Source: Alteromonadaceae bacterium | GTDB taxonomy: Bacteria; Pseudomonadota; Gammaproteobacteria; Enterobacterales; Alteromonadaceae | Length of the DNA stretch: 49,543 nucleotides | Assembly: GCA_014872785.1 (NCBI GenBank) | Contig: WKFJ01000001.1 | Span: 1 to 49,543 of the forward strand | Reading direction: 5' to 3' | In this document: positions 15,501 through 24,011 of the stretch, one piece after another | Layout of the letters: each line of letters starts with the position of its first letter | How positions within the stretch are numbered: position 1 is the stretch's first letter | Made by a program: the position numbers and the translations under genes | Notes under the pieces: generated by a model | What the model saw: the letters and a program-made list of their open reading frames with translations, nothing else | Told to the model about the DNA's origin: nothing | Databases searched by the model: none

Positions 15501-16646
15501 TTATTTGTCCACGTAACTTATTGTTTTCTGTATATTCGCTTCAAACTCTTTGATAATTTTTGTGATTCGTTGCGAGGCCTTACCATCACCATAAATCTGA
15601 CAGCCCTGATATGGGCCATGATTTATTTGTTGTTTAACTTTTTCGTATATATTTTCACTATTAAATTCAGCCTCAACTAAGTTTGTTCCCCGTTCACGAC
15701 CTACTTGCCGATCCCCCACCAGAACCACGGGAACTCCGCTAAATGTAGAATCACGAATAAAGCTCGACGAATTTCCCACAGCACACGCGGCTTTTTTTAG
15801 TACTTTCTGAAATATTTCTGGAGGGAAATTTTTAATTAAATACAACCAGGAAGCATCATTATTTTCCCTAAATGCACGAATTGCTGAGGAAATCCTGTCG
15901 GCTCCAGAATCAACATTTGGCCACAGCCAAACTGTTTGCATGCCAATTTTATTCAACGCTTCAAGAATTTCTTCAACTTCATGTCTTGTATCTAAGTGAG
16001 TAGTAACAGGATGAAAAATAACCAGCAAAAATGGCTTTGTTACATCTATCGGTTTACCTACACCACCATGCAAGTCTTCGCTCGTTAGATCATCGGGTAG
16101 CGACAAGATATAGTCACCTGCGGGACAACCAACATTAAAAACAGACTCTTCAATTTCCCCCATCCTTATAAGATAATCAGCCGCGCGCTTTGTGGACGGA
16201 AAATGCAAATGACTAAATTTAGAAATTGCGTGACGGCAGCTCTCATCAATAGAGCCTGAAACCTCGCCACCTTGGATGTGCGCGATCGGTAAGTTCATAT
16301 AAGCTGCCGAAATAGATGCCGCCAATGCTTCATATCTGTCCCCAATTAATAGAATAAAATCCGGTGAAATTCTGTCAAACTCAGTTGAAAACTGAACAAT
16401 GCCCAAACCAATACTTTTCGACATAGTCGTAGGGTTTGAGCCTTCAATTTCCATGAAAACTTTACTTGAAACATTGAAACCATCACTTTCAACAATATTA
16501 ACAACTTGGCCAAACCTAGGTAATAACATTGTACCTGTGCAAAGTACTTCTAGTTCAACATCTGAGTCTGCTTGTAAATTAGACAAAACCGGCTTCATTC
16601 TGCCGTAGTTTGCTCGATCCACTAGAATTGCAAGTATTTTTCTCAC
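15501..16646 (-). CDS. neuC: UDP-N-acetylglucosamine 2-epimerase (hydrolysing), NeuC/LegG-like
   Basis: A 381-residue GT-B-fold enzyme that releases ManNAc (or a 2,4-diacetamido relative) from the UDP-sugar for nonulosonate synthesis. Family motifs visible include the N-terminal strand ILAILVDRANYGRMKPVL with the R/Y-G-K-type loop, LLIGDRYEALAASISA, HIQGGEVSGSIDESCRHAISK (the acidic/His active-site segment) and, near the C-terminus, GNSSSFIRDSTFSGVPVV. The start is GTG, and it overlaps the neuB stop codon (GTGA), so translation is coupled. It is distinct from the non-hydrolysing WecB in the same window. Whether the substrate is UDP-GlcNAc or UDP-bacillosamine is undecided; no bacillosamine genes are present here, which favours UDP-GlcNAc. 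Confidence 0.87.
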   Translation of the reverse strand: MRKILAILVDRANYGRMKPVLSNLQADSDVELEVLCTGTMLLPRFGQVVNIVESDGFNVSSKVFMEIEGSNPTTMSKSIGLGIVQFSTEFDRISPDFILLIGDRYEALAASISAAYMNLPIAHIQGGEVSGSIDESCRHAISKFSHLHFPSTKRAADYLIRMGEIEESVFNVGCPAGDYILSLPDDLTSEDLHGGVGKPIDVTKPFLLVIFHPVTTHLDTRHEVEEILEALNKIGMQTVWLWPNVDSGADRISSAIRAFRENNDASWLYLIKNFPPEIFQKVLKKAACAVGNSSSFIRDSTFSGVPVVLVGDRQVGRERGTNLVEAEFNSENIYEKVKQQINHGPYQGCQIYGDGKASQRITKIIKEFEANIQKTISYVDK

Positions 16647-17683
16647 CTAAAATCGCCCAGTTCTAAAAAATCATCAAATGACTTATCTACATTTAAAGTT
16701 TTACCAACCAAAGCCAAGGCCTCTTCATAGGAAACTCCACCTCCAGGCTTTTTCATTGCGAAATCGCTGCGTTCTAATACTTTTCCTGCACTCAGTGCTC
16801 CAGTATAAAAGGCACTTCGAGAAAAAAGCTGTTTGGTTTCTAGACGACTTTCAGCGGCCACTCCTTTATCAATATTAGCGGCCAAACCTCTTTCGATAAA
16901 TCTAACTCCTTCCACTAAATTTTTAAGTTCCGACAATGATACGGAGCTTTTTGTATCCGGTCCAAAACACTGCTTAGAAAACACTGTATGTACTTCCAAT
17001 AGACGCGCGCCTAATGTAACAGCGGCTAAAGAAGGGTAAATAAAGCCAGAATGATCTGATAACCCTACAGGGCATCGATATCGCTCCCGCAATTCATTTA
17101 TAACATTATAACCAACTTCTTCAGGAGTACATGGATATGATGTTGTGCATTGAAAAATAGCTAATGGACTGCCGGCTAGCTTAATTTTTCCTACCACGCT
17201 ATCTAACTCGTCATAACTTGACATACCACTTGATAATAAGATTGGCTTTCCAGTCTCTATAAGGGCTTCGATTAGCTCAGCGTTATTAGTATCTCCAGAG
17301 CCTACCTTAAACGCTGGTACATTTAAACTCTCTAAAAGCTCAACAGCTTGAGTAGAAAAAGGGGTCGATAAGAAATCTAAACCGACTGACTTTGCATGTT
17401 CTGCGAGCTGTCTCCAATGTTCTGGCTTAAACTCCATTCGTTTCCAGTAATCATATCGAGTCTCATCTTGAGGGAAAACCTTGACTCTAAACTTTTCATG
17501 GCGGGTAGACTCTGCACTGGCAATATGTGTTTGAAATTTAATTGCGTCCACGCCAGTTTCGGCAACAGCGTCAATATAGGCATGAGCTGTCCCGAGGCTA
17601 CCATCGTGAGCCTGTCCAATTTCGGCTATTATATAACTTCGGTCGATAAGTCCTTTTTTATTACCAAGAGAAAAATTATCCAT
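16643..17683 (-). CDS. neuB: Nonulosonic acid synthase NeuB (N-acetylneuraminate synthase family)
   Basis: Condenses phosphoenolpyruvate with an N-acylated mannosamine-type aldose to give a nine-carbon sugar acid. The 346-residue length is standard. The TIM-barrel domain opens with IIAEIGQAHDGS (residues 18-29), followed by AIKFQTHI, LSTPFS, KVGSGD and a VGLSDHSG-type strand. The C-terminal antifreeze-like SAF domain starts near residue 290 (LSAGKVLERSDF, KKPGGG). It overlaps the end of the broken wecC by 8 bases and neuC by 4. Because it follows the wecC stop mutation in the same transcript, its translation may depend on reinitiation. The precise sugar is unknown. Confidence 0.9.
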   Translation of the reverse strand: MDNFSLGNKKGLIDRSYIIAEIGQAHDGSLGTAHAYIDAVAETGVDAIKFQTHIASAESTRHEKFRVKVFPQDETRYDYWKRMEFKPEHWRQLAEHAKSVGLDFLSTPFSTQAVELLESLNVPAFKVGSGDTNNAELIEALIETGKPILLSSGMSSYDELDSVVGKIKLAGSPLAIFQCTTSYPCTPEEVGYNVINELRERYRCPVGLSDHSGFIYPSLAAVTLGARLLEVHTVFSKQCFGPDTKSSVSLSELKNLVEGVRFIERGLAANIDKGVAAESRLETKQLFSRSAFYTGALSAGKVLERSDFAMKKPGGGVSYEEALALVGKTLNVDKSFDDFLELGDFR

Positions 17684-18944
17684 TTATTAGAATTCCTCTA
17701 GTATCTACCACATAACTCGTCATAACTTGTAAACCATAAAACTCTTGGTGGCTCACGAGCATAACGATTACGTCACTGTCCAATGCTTTCTCTGCACTTT
17801 GAAGGTCACACGAGTGCAGTGCTCCAGGTAGTGAATTTATGTTTGGCTCTACAACAGCAATTGTGCCATTGTGCCATTCTTGTACCATTGAAACTATTTC
17901 CATTGCTGGGCTCTCTCTTAAATCATCAATGTCGGGTTTAAACGCCAAACCAAAGCAACCAATTTTGATATCAGCAATTGTTTTATTTGGATGTTTCTGT
18001 AGATAATCAATCACAGTTTGTTTAATTCTTTCGAATACCCAACCAGGTTTGTCATCATTAACTTTACGAGCTGTATGAATTAGTCGAGCTTCCTCTTGTG
18101 AGCTAGCAACGATAAACCACGGATCCACAGCAATACAGTGCCCTCCAACACCAGGCCCAGGCTGCAAAATATTGATTCTCGGATGACGATTAGCCAATGA
18201 AATCAGCTCCCAAACATTAATTTCTAACTTGTCGCAGATTACAGATAGCTCGTTGGCGAAGGCAATTTGAACGTCTCTACAAGAGTTTTCAGTAAGTTTC
18301 GCCATCTCAGCGGTTCTAGAATTAGTTATTACACACTCTCCTTGTACGAAAGTTTTATACAATTCAATTGCTTTTTACGAACACAAGGTGGTCATTCCGC
18401 CTATGACTCGATCATTTTCCACAAGCTCCCGCACCACTTGGCCGGGTAACACTCGCTCAGGGCAATGCGCTACACGAATGTCTGACTCTGCACCAACTTG
18501 CTGAGGAAAACTTAAGTCCCCCCTAGCTTCGGCTAACCATTCAGCCATCTGCTCGGTCGCACCCACTGGTGACGTTGACTCTAGAACAACTAAGTCTCCT
18601 TTTTTTAAAACTGGAGCGATAGCTTTAGCTGCGGCTCTAACAAAAGATAAATCTGGTTCAGGTACTGTGGAATCATTTTTTTTGAAAGGAGTAGGGACAG
18701 CAACTAGGAAAGCGTCCGCTGCTACAGGTTTTAAGGTTGCCCTTAAAAAACCTTTAGTGACAGCAGCATGAACAACCCTATCTAGTTCTGGCTCTACAAT
18801 ATGAATTTCCCCCTGATTTATTGTATCAACTACACCTTCATTTACATCGACGCCGACTACTTTTTTCTCTCGAGAAGCGAACATTGCGGCAGTTGGAAGA
18901 CCAATATAACCGAGACCAATAACGGAGATAATATTGAATGACAT
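17676..18944 (-). pseudogene. wecC: UDP-N-acetyl-D-mannosamine dehydrogenase WecC, interrupted by an in-frame stop
   Basis: WecC oxidises UDP-ManNAc to UDP-ManNAc uronic acid. The two parts (18944-18375, 189 residues; and codons from 18374 to 17676) lie in the same frame and together make about 422 codons, the usual WecC length. The first part has the NAD motif GLGYIGLP (residues 10-17), and the second has the active-site stretch PGPGVGGHCIAVDP with the catalytic cysteine. They are separated only by a TAA at 18377-18375, in a region that reads through smoothly as TLCS-stop-KAIELYKTF. A single base change therefore inactivates it, unless the stop is read through or is a sequence error. An internal TTG at 18362 could start the C-terminal piece. 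The other nucleotide-sugar dehydrogenase in the window is the WbpA homologue at 46050. Confidence 0.9.
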
Positions 18945-19002
18945 AGACCCTCTGTAAAAAAGAACATTAAGATGTGAGTAAAAGCAAAAGCCTAAGTGAT
19001 GT

Positions 19003-20136
19003 TCATGAGTTAGCTAAAACTTCACAAATTCGTTTGCATGCATCGCCATCGCCATATGGGTTATGTGCCTTGCTCATTTGGGCATAACTAGCTTCATTCG
19101 TCAGCAGCTCTGTTATTGATGAACAGATAAGATCCGCATTTGTACCCACTAACTTGACCGTTCCAGCATCAACTGCCTCCGGTCTTTCAGTTGTATCACG
19201 CATTACCAATACAGGTTTACCTAAACTCGGTGCTTCTTCTTGAATGCCTCCAGAGTCAGTAAGAATAATGTGAGCCCTATTCATTAAATAGACAAATGGT
19301 AAATATTTTTGTGGCTCAATTAGATAGACGTTGTTTACGCCCTTTAGTATACGATTAACTGGCTCTTGTACATTCGGATTAAGATGCACAGGGTAAAGGA
19401 TTTCAACCGATTGATGTTTTTTTGCTGTTTTTGCTAAAGCTTCACAAATACGCTCGAATCCGTCACCAAAACTCTCGCGACGGTGCCCTGTAACTAATAT
19501 TAACTTTTTATTTTCATTTAAATATGGGAATTGTCCTGACAAATTTAGTGACAAGTTTCTACTTTGTTCGATTTGGGCTTTTACCAACATTAACGCGTCG
19601 ATAACGGTGTTACCTGTTACAAATAAATTTTCGTCTTTGTAGTTTTCAACTAGCAGGTTTTGTTTGGCTCTTTCAGTTGGGGCGAAATGATATTTTGTTA
19701 ATGCCCCGGTTAGTTTACGGTTGGCCTCTTCTGGCCATGGTGAGTATATATTGCTAGTGCGCAATCCAGCCTCGACATGACCTACGTCAATTTTTTCATA
19801 ATAGGCAGCTAGGCTTGTTGCTAAAGTCGTAGCCGTATCGCCGTGCACTAGAACAATATCAGGCTTAAACTCTTGTAATACTGGGGTTACCTTTAACAAA
19901 ATTTGACTTGTCAGCTCCGGTAAGCTTTGTCCTGTTTTCATCAAATCTAGATCATAGTCAGGTGATATTTCAAATAGCTCAAGAACCTGATCAAGCATTT
20001 GACGATGTTGAGCTGTAACACAACATTTCGATTCAAATCGCTCATCATTATTTAGTAGTCGCAATAGCGGCGCCATCTTTATCGCCTCAGGCCGAGTGCC
20101 AAATACTGCGAGAACTTTCCTAGTTTGACTGGTCAT
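19003..20136 (-). CDS. wecB: UDP-N-acetylglucosamine 2-epimerase (non-hydrolysing) WecB
   Basis: A 377-residue GT-B-fold epimerase interconverting UDP-GlcNAc and UDP-ManNAc, the length of WecB. Signatures: [14 protein letters not shown] at the N-terminus (around residues 11-24), [41 protein letters not shown] and [19 protein letters not shown], which together carry the known catalytic acidic residues and the UDP-binding loop. The protein looks intact. Its usual partner WecC, 58 bases downstream, is broken by a stop, so UDP-ManNAc may accumulate or be routed elsewhere. It could also serve as the 2-epimerase (WbpI-like) for the WbpA-B-D-E pathway, though WbpI is normally a separate paralogue. 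Confidence 0.93.
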   Translation of the reverse strand: MTSQTRKVLAVFGTRPEAIKMAPLLRLLNNDERFESKCCVTAQHRQMLDQVLELFEISPDYDLDLMKTGQSLPELTSQILLKVTPVLQEFKPDIVLVHGDTATTLATSLAAYYEKIDVGHVEAGLRTSNIYSPWPEEANRKLTGALTKYHFAPTERAKQNLLVENYKDENLFVTGNTVIDALMLVKAQIEQSRNLSLNLSGQFPYLNENKKLILVTGHRRESFGDGFERICEALAKTAKKHQSVEILYPVHLNPNVQEPVNRILKGVNNVYLIEPQKYLPFVYLMNRAHIILTDSGGIQEEAPSLGKPVLVMRDTTERPEAVDAGTVKLVGTNADLICSSITELLTNEASYAQMSKAHNPYGDGDACKRICEVLANS

Positions 20137-20148
20137 GGTGAGATTTTT

Positions 20149-22392
20149 TTAACTTTTTGTGTCCGATCTATACTCATAATTATAATATCCATAATATCCA
20201 TAATATCCATTTGCCTTCCTCTGCACCCCGTTAAAAACAACCCCTTTAACTTTTGTACCATTCTGTAAGAAACGATTTATAGTTAAATCCAATTCTTTGA
20301 TTTGCGTTTGAGCGTATCTTGCAACAACAAGAGTTGTTCCTGTATGTGATGCAACAATAGCAGGGTCAGTTACTGCTAATAAAGGGGGGGTATCAATTAT
20401 GACAATATCATACCTTTCTTTTATGATTTTTATAAGTTTAGAAAAACGTGCGCTCATTAAAAGTTCCGATGGATTTGGTGGAACTTGCCCTCTGGTAATT
20501 ATGGTTAAATTCTCTTGTTTTGATGCTTTTAAAACATCCTCTACCTCATTTTGACCTGAGAGAACATCACTGAGTCCGAGCTCACCTTTCATCATAAAAC
20601 TTTTATGTAAATGTCCTTTACGCATATCTGCGTCCACGAGGAGCACTTTTTTGCCGCTTTGCGCTAAAATTATAGAAAGGTTGGCAGATATAAATGATTT
20701 CCCGACGCCTGGACTAGGCCCAGAAATAGAAACTATATTATTTACGGCGTCCATCATGGCAAAATGTATACTAGTTCTTAAGCTTCTCAGAGACTCAATC
20801 GATATATCAGCTGGGTTATCAATGGCCAAGATTGACTCTGTAAGCTTTTTACTTGCTTTTAATTTAGAAAATCTTGTAGTTTTTTCTTGGTAGTCCGAAA
20901 AAGGTACTGTTGCATATACTGGTACATCCAATGCTTCTATTTCTTTCGGCTCTTCGAGCCCTCTGAATAAAGCCTTCTGTACCAGCACAATAAAAAACGC
21001 TATCAGCGCACCTAAAACGGACGACAAAACTATGATAACAATTTTCTTTGGTTTAACAGGTTTACTTGTATCGACTGCAGCTACATCAATAATTCTTACA
21101 TTCCCAATAGTTCCTGCTCTCATAATATCTAGCTCTTGGGTTTTGGCTAGCAATAAAGTATAAATCTCGTTGTTAACTTCAACATCTCGAGTTAGCCTCA
21201 ATAATTCTTGTTGCGTTTCAGGTAACTCTCCGACTTGATTTGTTAGTTTTCGCCTCTGCTCGTTTACAACTTTAATCTGCTGTAAGACCCCCTTAATTGA
21301 AGGGTGCTCTGATTTAAATCGTCTGCCTAATTCGAGTTGCTCCAGTTCAAGCTCTTGGAGTTTAGTATCTAACTCAACAACCTGTTGTAATATACCTTGA
21401 GTCTCGAGGCTAATATTTACAGATTGTTGCTTTACTTGATACTCATTTAAACGGTTTTCTGCAGACTCCAATTGCTTTTTGACATCGGGCAAATGGACTT
21501 TTAGAAACTCTAGCGACTTCTGAGCTTCCGCAGAACTTCTTTCAATATTCCGTTTCACATAAATACTAGCCACCATATCGAGCACTTTTTGAGCATGGTA
21601 CGGGCTTTCATTTTCAAAGCTTAAGTTAATTATTCCCGAGTCTTTACCTTTTTCACTTGCATTGATCAGCTTCTGTAATCGAAGAATTGTATTAAGTCTG
21701 TTGTTTTTGACCAATAAAAATTCCGTACCAGTCCTAGCTTTTAAGGCCTTGACTGTAATACTAATGCCGTTTTCTTCCGCATGGTAGCCGACTTTACCGC
21801 TTAATATTTTGTGACCTTTGGAATCGAACAAGTCATACATGTCTTTTCCCGTTGATTTTAGAACTAGCTTTTGTTCAAGCCAATGTTCACTAACCTCGAG
21901 ATTAAATATATCTATATGTTCCCCCCCCCATGCATAAATATCAGCTCCAAATTTTGGTTCTGCTAGAGGAATATCTTCGGTCTCTTTAAAATTCCTAAAT
22001 GCTTTTCCACCGAGTACAGGGAATAGTTTTGGTACAGCTAATACATCTAGCTTCAAATTATCAACTGCTTCGCCAATAACACTACGAGATTTTAACAATT
22101 CTATTTCCGTTACCGCAGCAGAGGTTTGCTCAAAAATACCTGACAGGTCGTCAAAACCAGGAACAGCCCCTCCCCTCTCTTCAACCTGAACCATGGCAGT
22201 CGCTCGATAAATTGGTGTAGATAACTCAGAATAACTAACACCAACGGCAGTAAATAGTAGAGTTAGCATACCGATAAACCACTTTCGCTCTAGCAGTGTT
22301 CCAATTAATACAACTAAATCGATTTCATGCTTAGAGCCTGACATTTTTGTTATATTATTATGTGCCTTAGAAGTGATAGCTTGCGAACTCAT
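20149..22392 (-). CDS. wzc: Polysaccharide co-polymerase / tyrosine autokinase Wzc
   Basis: Inner-membrane chain-length regulator and BY-kinase controlling capsule export. From the chosen start it is about 747 residues: an N-terminal Wzz domain with spans near residues 38-58 and 448-470, a long periplasmic coiled-coil region between them, then the cytoplasmic kinase. The kinase has Walker A GPSPGVGKS (about 550-560), Walker A' LLVDADMRKG (about 580) and Walker B IVIIDTPP (about 660). It ends in a tyrosine cluster, GYYGYYGYYNYEYR, autophosphorylated in homologues and dephosphorylated by Wzb. Start choice: ATG 22392 follows AGGGAAA and leaves a 14-base gap after wzb, whereas the in-frame ATG 22434 would overlap wzb by 28 bases and lacks a clear ribosome site. 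A G9 run (21921-21929) lies in the codons for residues 155-158. Confidence 0.92.
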   Translation of the reverse strand: MSSQAITSKAHNNITKMSGSKHEIDLVVLIGTLLERKWFIGMLTLLFTAVGVSYSELSTPIYRATAMVQVEERGGAVPGFDDLSGIFEQTSAAVTEIELLKSRSVIGEAVDNLKLDVLAVPKLFPVLGGKAFRNFKETEDIPLAEPKFGADIYAWGGEHIDIFNLEVSEHWLEQKLVLKSTGKDMYDLFDSKGHKILSGKVGYHAEENGISITVKALKARTGTEFLLVKNNRLNTILRLQKLINASEKGKDSGIINLSFENESPYHAQKVLDMVASIYVKRNIERSSAEAQKSLEFLKVHLPDVKKQLESAENRLNEYQVKQQSVNISLETQGILQQVVELDTKLQELELEQLELGRRFKSEHPSIKGVLQQIKVVNEQRRKLTNQVGELPETQQELLRLTRDVEVNNEIYTLLLAKTQELDIMRAGTIGNVRIIDVAAVDTSKPVKPKKIVIIVLSSVLGALIAFFIVLVQKALFRGLEEPKEIEALDVPVYATVPFSDYQEKTTRFSKLKASKKLTESILAIDNPADISIESLRSLRTSIHFAMMDAVNNIVSISGPSPGVGKSFISANLSIILAQSGKKVLLVDADMRKGHLHKSFMMKGELGLSDVLSGQNEVEDVLKASKQENLTIITRGQVPPNPSELLMSARFSKLIKIIKERYDIVIIDTPPLLAVTDPAIVASHTGTTLVVARYAQTQIKELDLTINRFLQNGTKVKGVVFNGVQRKANGYYGYYGYYNYEYRSDTKS
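20182..20208 (-). repeat. 9-base tandem repeat encoding the Wzc tyrosine tail
   Basis: Three perfect tandem copies of ATAATATCC (plus-strand reading) lie at 20182-20190, 20191-20199 and 20200-20208, with a partial copy just before them. On the coding strand each copy adds a Gly-Tyr-Tyr unit to the phosphorylated C-terminal tail. The unit length preserves frame, so copy-number changes would alter the number of tyrosines without breaking the protein. Confidence 0.85.
21921..21929 (-). repeat. G9 homopolymer within wzc
   Basis: The codons TGG GGG GGG GAA (Trp-Gly-Gly-Glu, residues 155-158 from the 22392 start) form an uninterrupted run of nine G on the coding strand. Loss or gain of one base would frameshift Wzc early in its periplasmic domain. 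Together with the G9 at 2242-2250 it is one of the two longest G runs noticed in an AT-rich window; runs of seven also occur in the GT2 gene (3534-3540) and manC (31934-31940). Confidence 0.85.
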
Positions 22393-22406
22393 TAAGCGTG
22401 ATTTCC

Positions 22407-22847
22407 CTATAAGTGTTGGTTCCATGCATTGCAACCAATTTCGATTAATTTGTAAACATACTCAAACGCCTCTTTACTTTGTCGATAAGGGTCTGGAATT
22501 TCTTGCCCATCATTCCACTTGCCAAGCAAGAACGTTTTACCCCGAGCATGTGGATATTGTGAACATAAGTCTTCTATTTGTCTGTTCTCCATGACAAGCA
22601 AAATCTCATTATTATTTACAAGATCAGAATTAAGCTTCCGTCCTTTGTGGTGAGAGGCGTCAATAGAATTCAAATTTAATAGGTCTAATGCATTTCGTTC
22701 AATAGGATGGTCGTACAAACCGACTAAACCAGCAGAAGATACACTGATATTTTTACCATTTTCCATCAAGATCTTCTTCATGATGTATTCAGCAGTTGGG
22801 CTTCGGCAAATGTTGCCGGCACATACCATAAGTATGCTATTAAACAT
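22407..22847 (-). CDS. wzb: Low-molecular-weight protein-tyrosine phosphatase Wzb
   Basis: A 146-residue cytosolic phosphatase that removes phosphate from the tyrosine tail of Wzc, cycling the export machinery. The catalytic P-loop is Cys9-x5-Arg15 (VCAGNICRSPTAE), and the general acid lies in IPDPYRQS near the C-terminus, both intact. Length matches Wzb/Etp. It is placed between wza and wzc as in group 1 capsule operons; wzc follows after 14 bases. The start ATG is at 22847. Confidence 0.95.
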   Translation of the reverse strand: MFNSILMVCAGNICRSPTAEYIMKKILMENGKNISVSSAGLVGLYDHPIERNALDLLNLNSIDASHHKGRKLNSDLVNNNEILLVMENRQIEDLCSQYPHARGKTFLLGKWNDGQEIPDPYRQSKEAFEYVYKLIEIGCNAWNQHL

Positions 22848-22907
22848 TAAGTATCCTTAGCTACAGCGAAAAATTATTGACGCACCCGATTGTTCTTCGT
22901 TTTGATA

Positions 22908-24008
22908 TTAGTTGTTAGTTATATCATTCAACGATCTTACCCCAGTAATACTTGGTAATAAATTAGATATCAAACGATTCCAGCGGCTTATTGGAGATGC
23001 GCTCACGTAGACTATGTCGCGAGATTCAAGTATGAAGTCGTCAGCCAGACTAAGTGCATAAGCTTTTGAAGCATCTAATTGGAATACATTTACCGATTCA
23101 GGGACTTCCGATTGCCTAATTACATAAATTCCATTACCGCTCGCTCTCAGCTCGTTCAATCCACCGGCTTCGCTAATTACCTGAGTTAGAGTAATTGGTT
23201 TGTGCGCCATGGGCATGGCTTGTGGTTTAGTAACTTCGCCCATCACAAATACTCTGCGTTGCTCATCAGGTGCAACATGCAAGACATCGCCATGTTTAAT
23301 CAAGATATTCGCTGATAGATCTCCCAAATAAAGCATATCGTAGATTGGTACTTCAGTGGTGACTCCATCTCTTGTAATGCGCACGGAATAAATGTCTGCA
23401 TCATCATTAAACCCTCCTGCTTCATTTATCGCCTCCAATAACCTAAGGGGAATATGTGTTATTGGATATGTGCCTGGAATTTTTACGGCGCCGGTCAAAT
23501 AGAATTTTTGACTCTTGAATACCGACACTTTCACGTCGACTTGAGGGTTTTCAATATACTTGCCTAAAGCTCTAGTTAGTTGTTCTCGTAATTCAACGAC
23601 TGTTTTTCCTGCAGCTACAAGGCTCCCGGCATATGGAAAAAAAATGGTTCCATCTTCGTACACAATGTTGCCTTGCTCCTCCGCACCTCTAAATTGACCA
23701 AAGGGAGTAGTCAACTCTGGATGTTCCCAAACAGTTACGGTAAGGACATCACCGATACCTATTCTATATCGGTACTCCTCGTCTATCCCGCTATTTTCGA
23801 TAAAGAACTCATCTATTACTCTAGCTGGTGTGTTAGCAGCTATTTCTCTCATCAATGTAGGAGTAATCAAAACCACATTTGCATTTATTATCGATTGCTC
23901 ACCGACCAGTGAACTGGGTGATTTACTCTCGCTAATATGGGTTCCAGGAATAAGATTACACCCTGTTAATAAAAGGATGGATAAAACAAAAATACTCAGT
24001 TTTTTCAT
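22908..24008 (-). CDS. wza: Outer-membrane polysaccharide export lipoprotein Wza
   Basis: A 366-residue lipoprotein forming the outer-membrane export channel for capsule or exopolysaccharide. The signal peptide ends in the lipobox LLTGC with Cys17. The polysaccharide-export domain (YRIGIGDVLTVTVWEHPELT) begins near residue 80, followed by two SLBB-type beta-grasp domains (YLTGAVKIPGTYPI, VFMGEVTKPQAMPM). The C-terminal region (SPISRWNRLISNLLPSI) is the amphipathic helix that makes the outer-membrane barrel. It is directly upstream of wzb and 3 bases downstream of the YjbH-like gene. It looks complete. Confidence 0.95.
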   Translation of the reverse strand: MKKLSIFVLSILLLTGCNLIPGTHISESKSPSSLVGEQSIINANVVLITPTLMREIAANTPARVIDEFFIENSGIDEEYRYRIGIGDVLTVTVWEHPELTTPFGQFRGAEEQGNIVYEDGTIFFPYAGSLVAAGKTVVELREQLTRALGKYIENPQVDVKVSVFKSQKFYLTGAVKIPGTYPITHIPLRLLEAINEAGGFNDDADIYSVRITRDGVTTEVPIYDMLYLGDLSANILIKHGDVLHVAPDEQRRVFVMGEVTKPQAMPMAHKPITLTQVISEAGGLNELRASGNGIYVIRQSEVPESVNVFQLDASKAYALSLADDFILESRDIVYVSASPISRWNRLISNLLPSITGVRSLNDITNN

Positions 24009-24011
24009 AAA

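Noticed and set aside
18362..18390. Frameshift in wecC
   Set aside because: The two halves are in the same reading frame (18944 and 18362 differ by a multiple of three); the break is a nonsense codon at 18377-18375, not an insertion or deletion.
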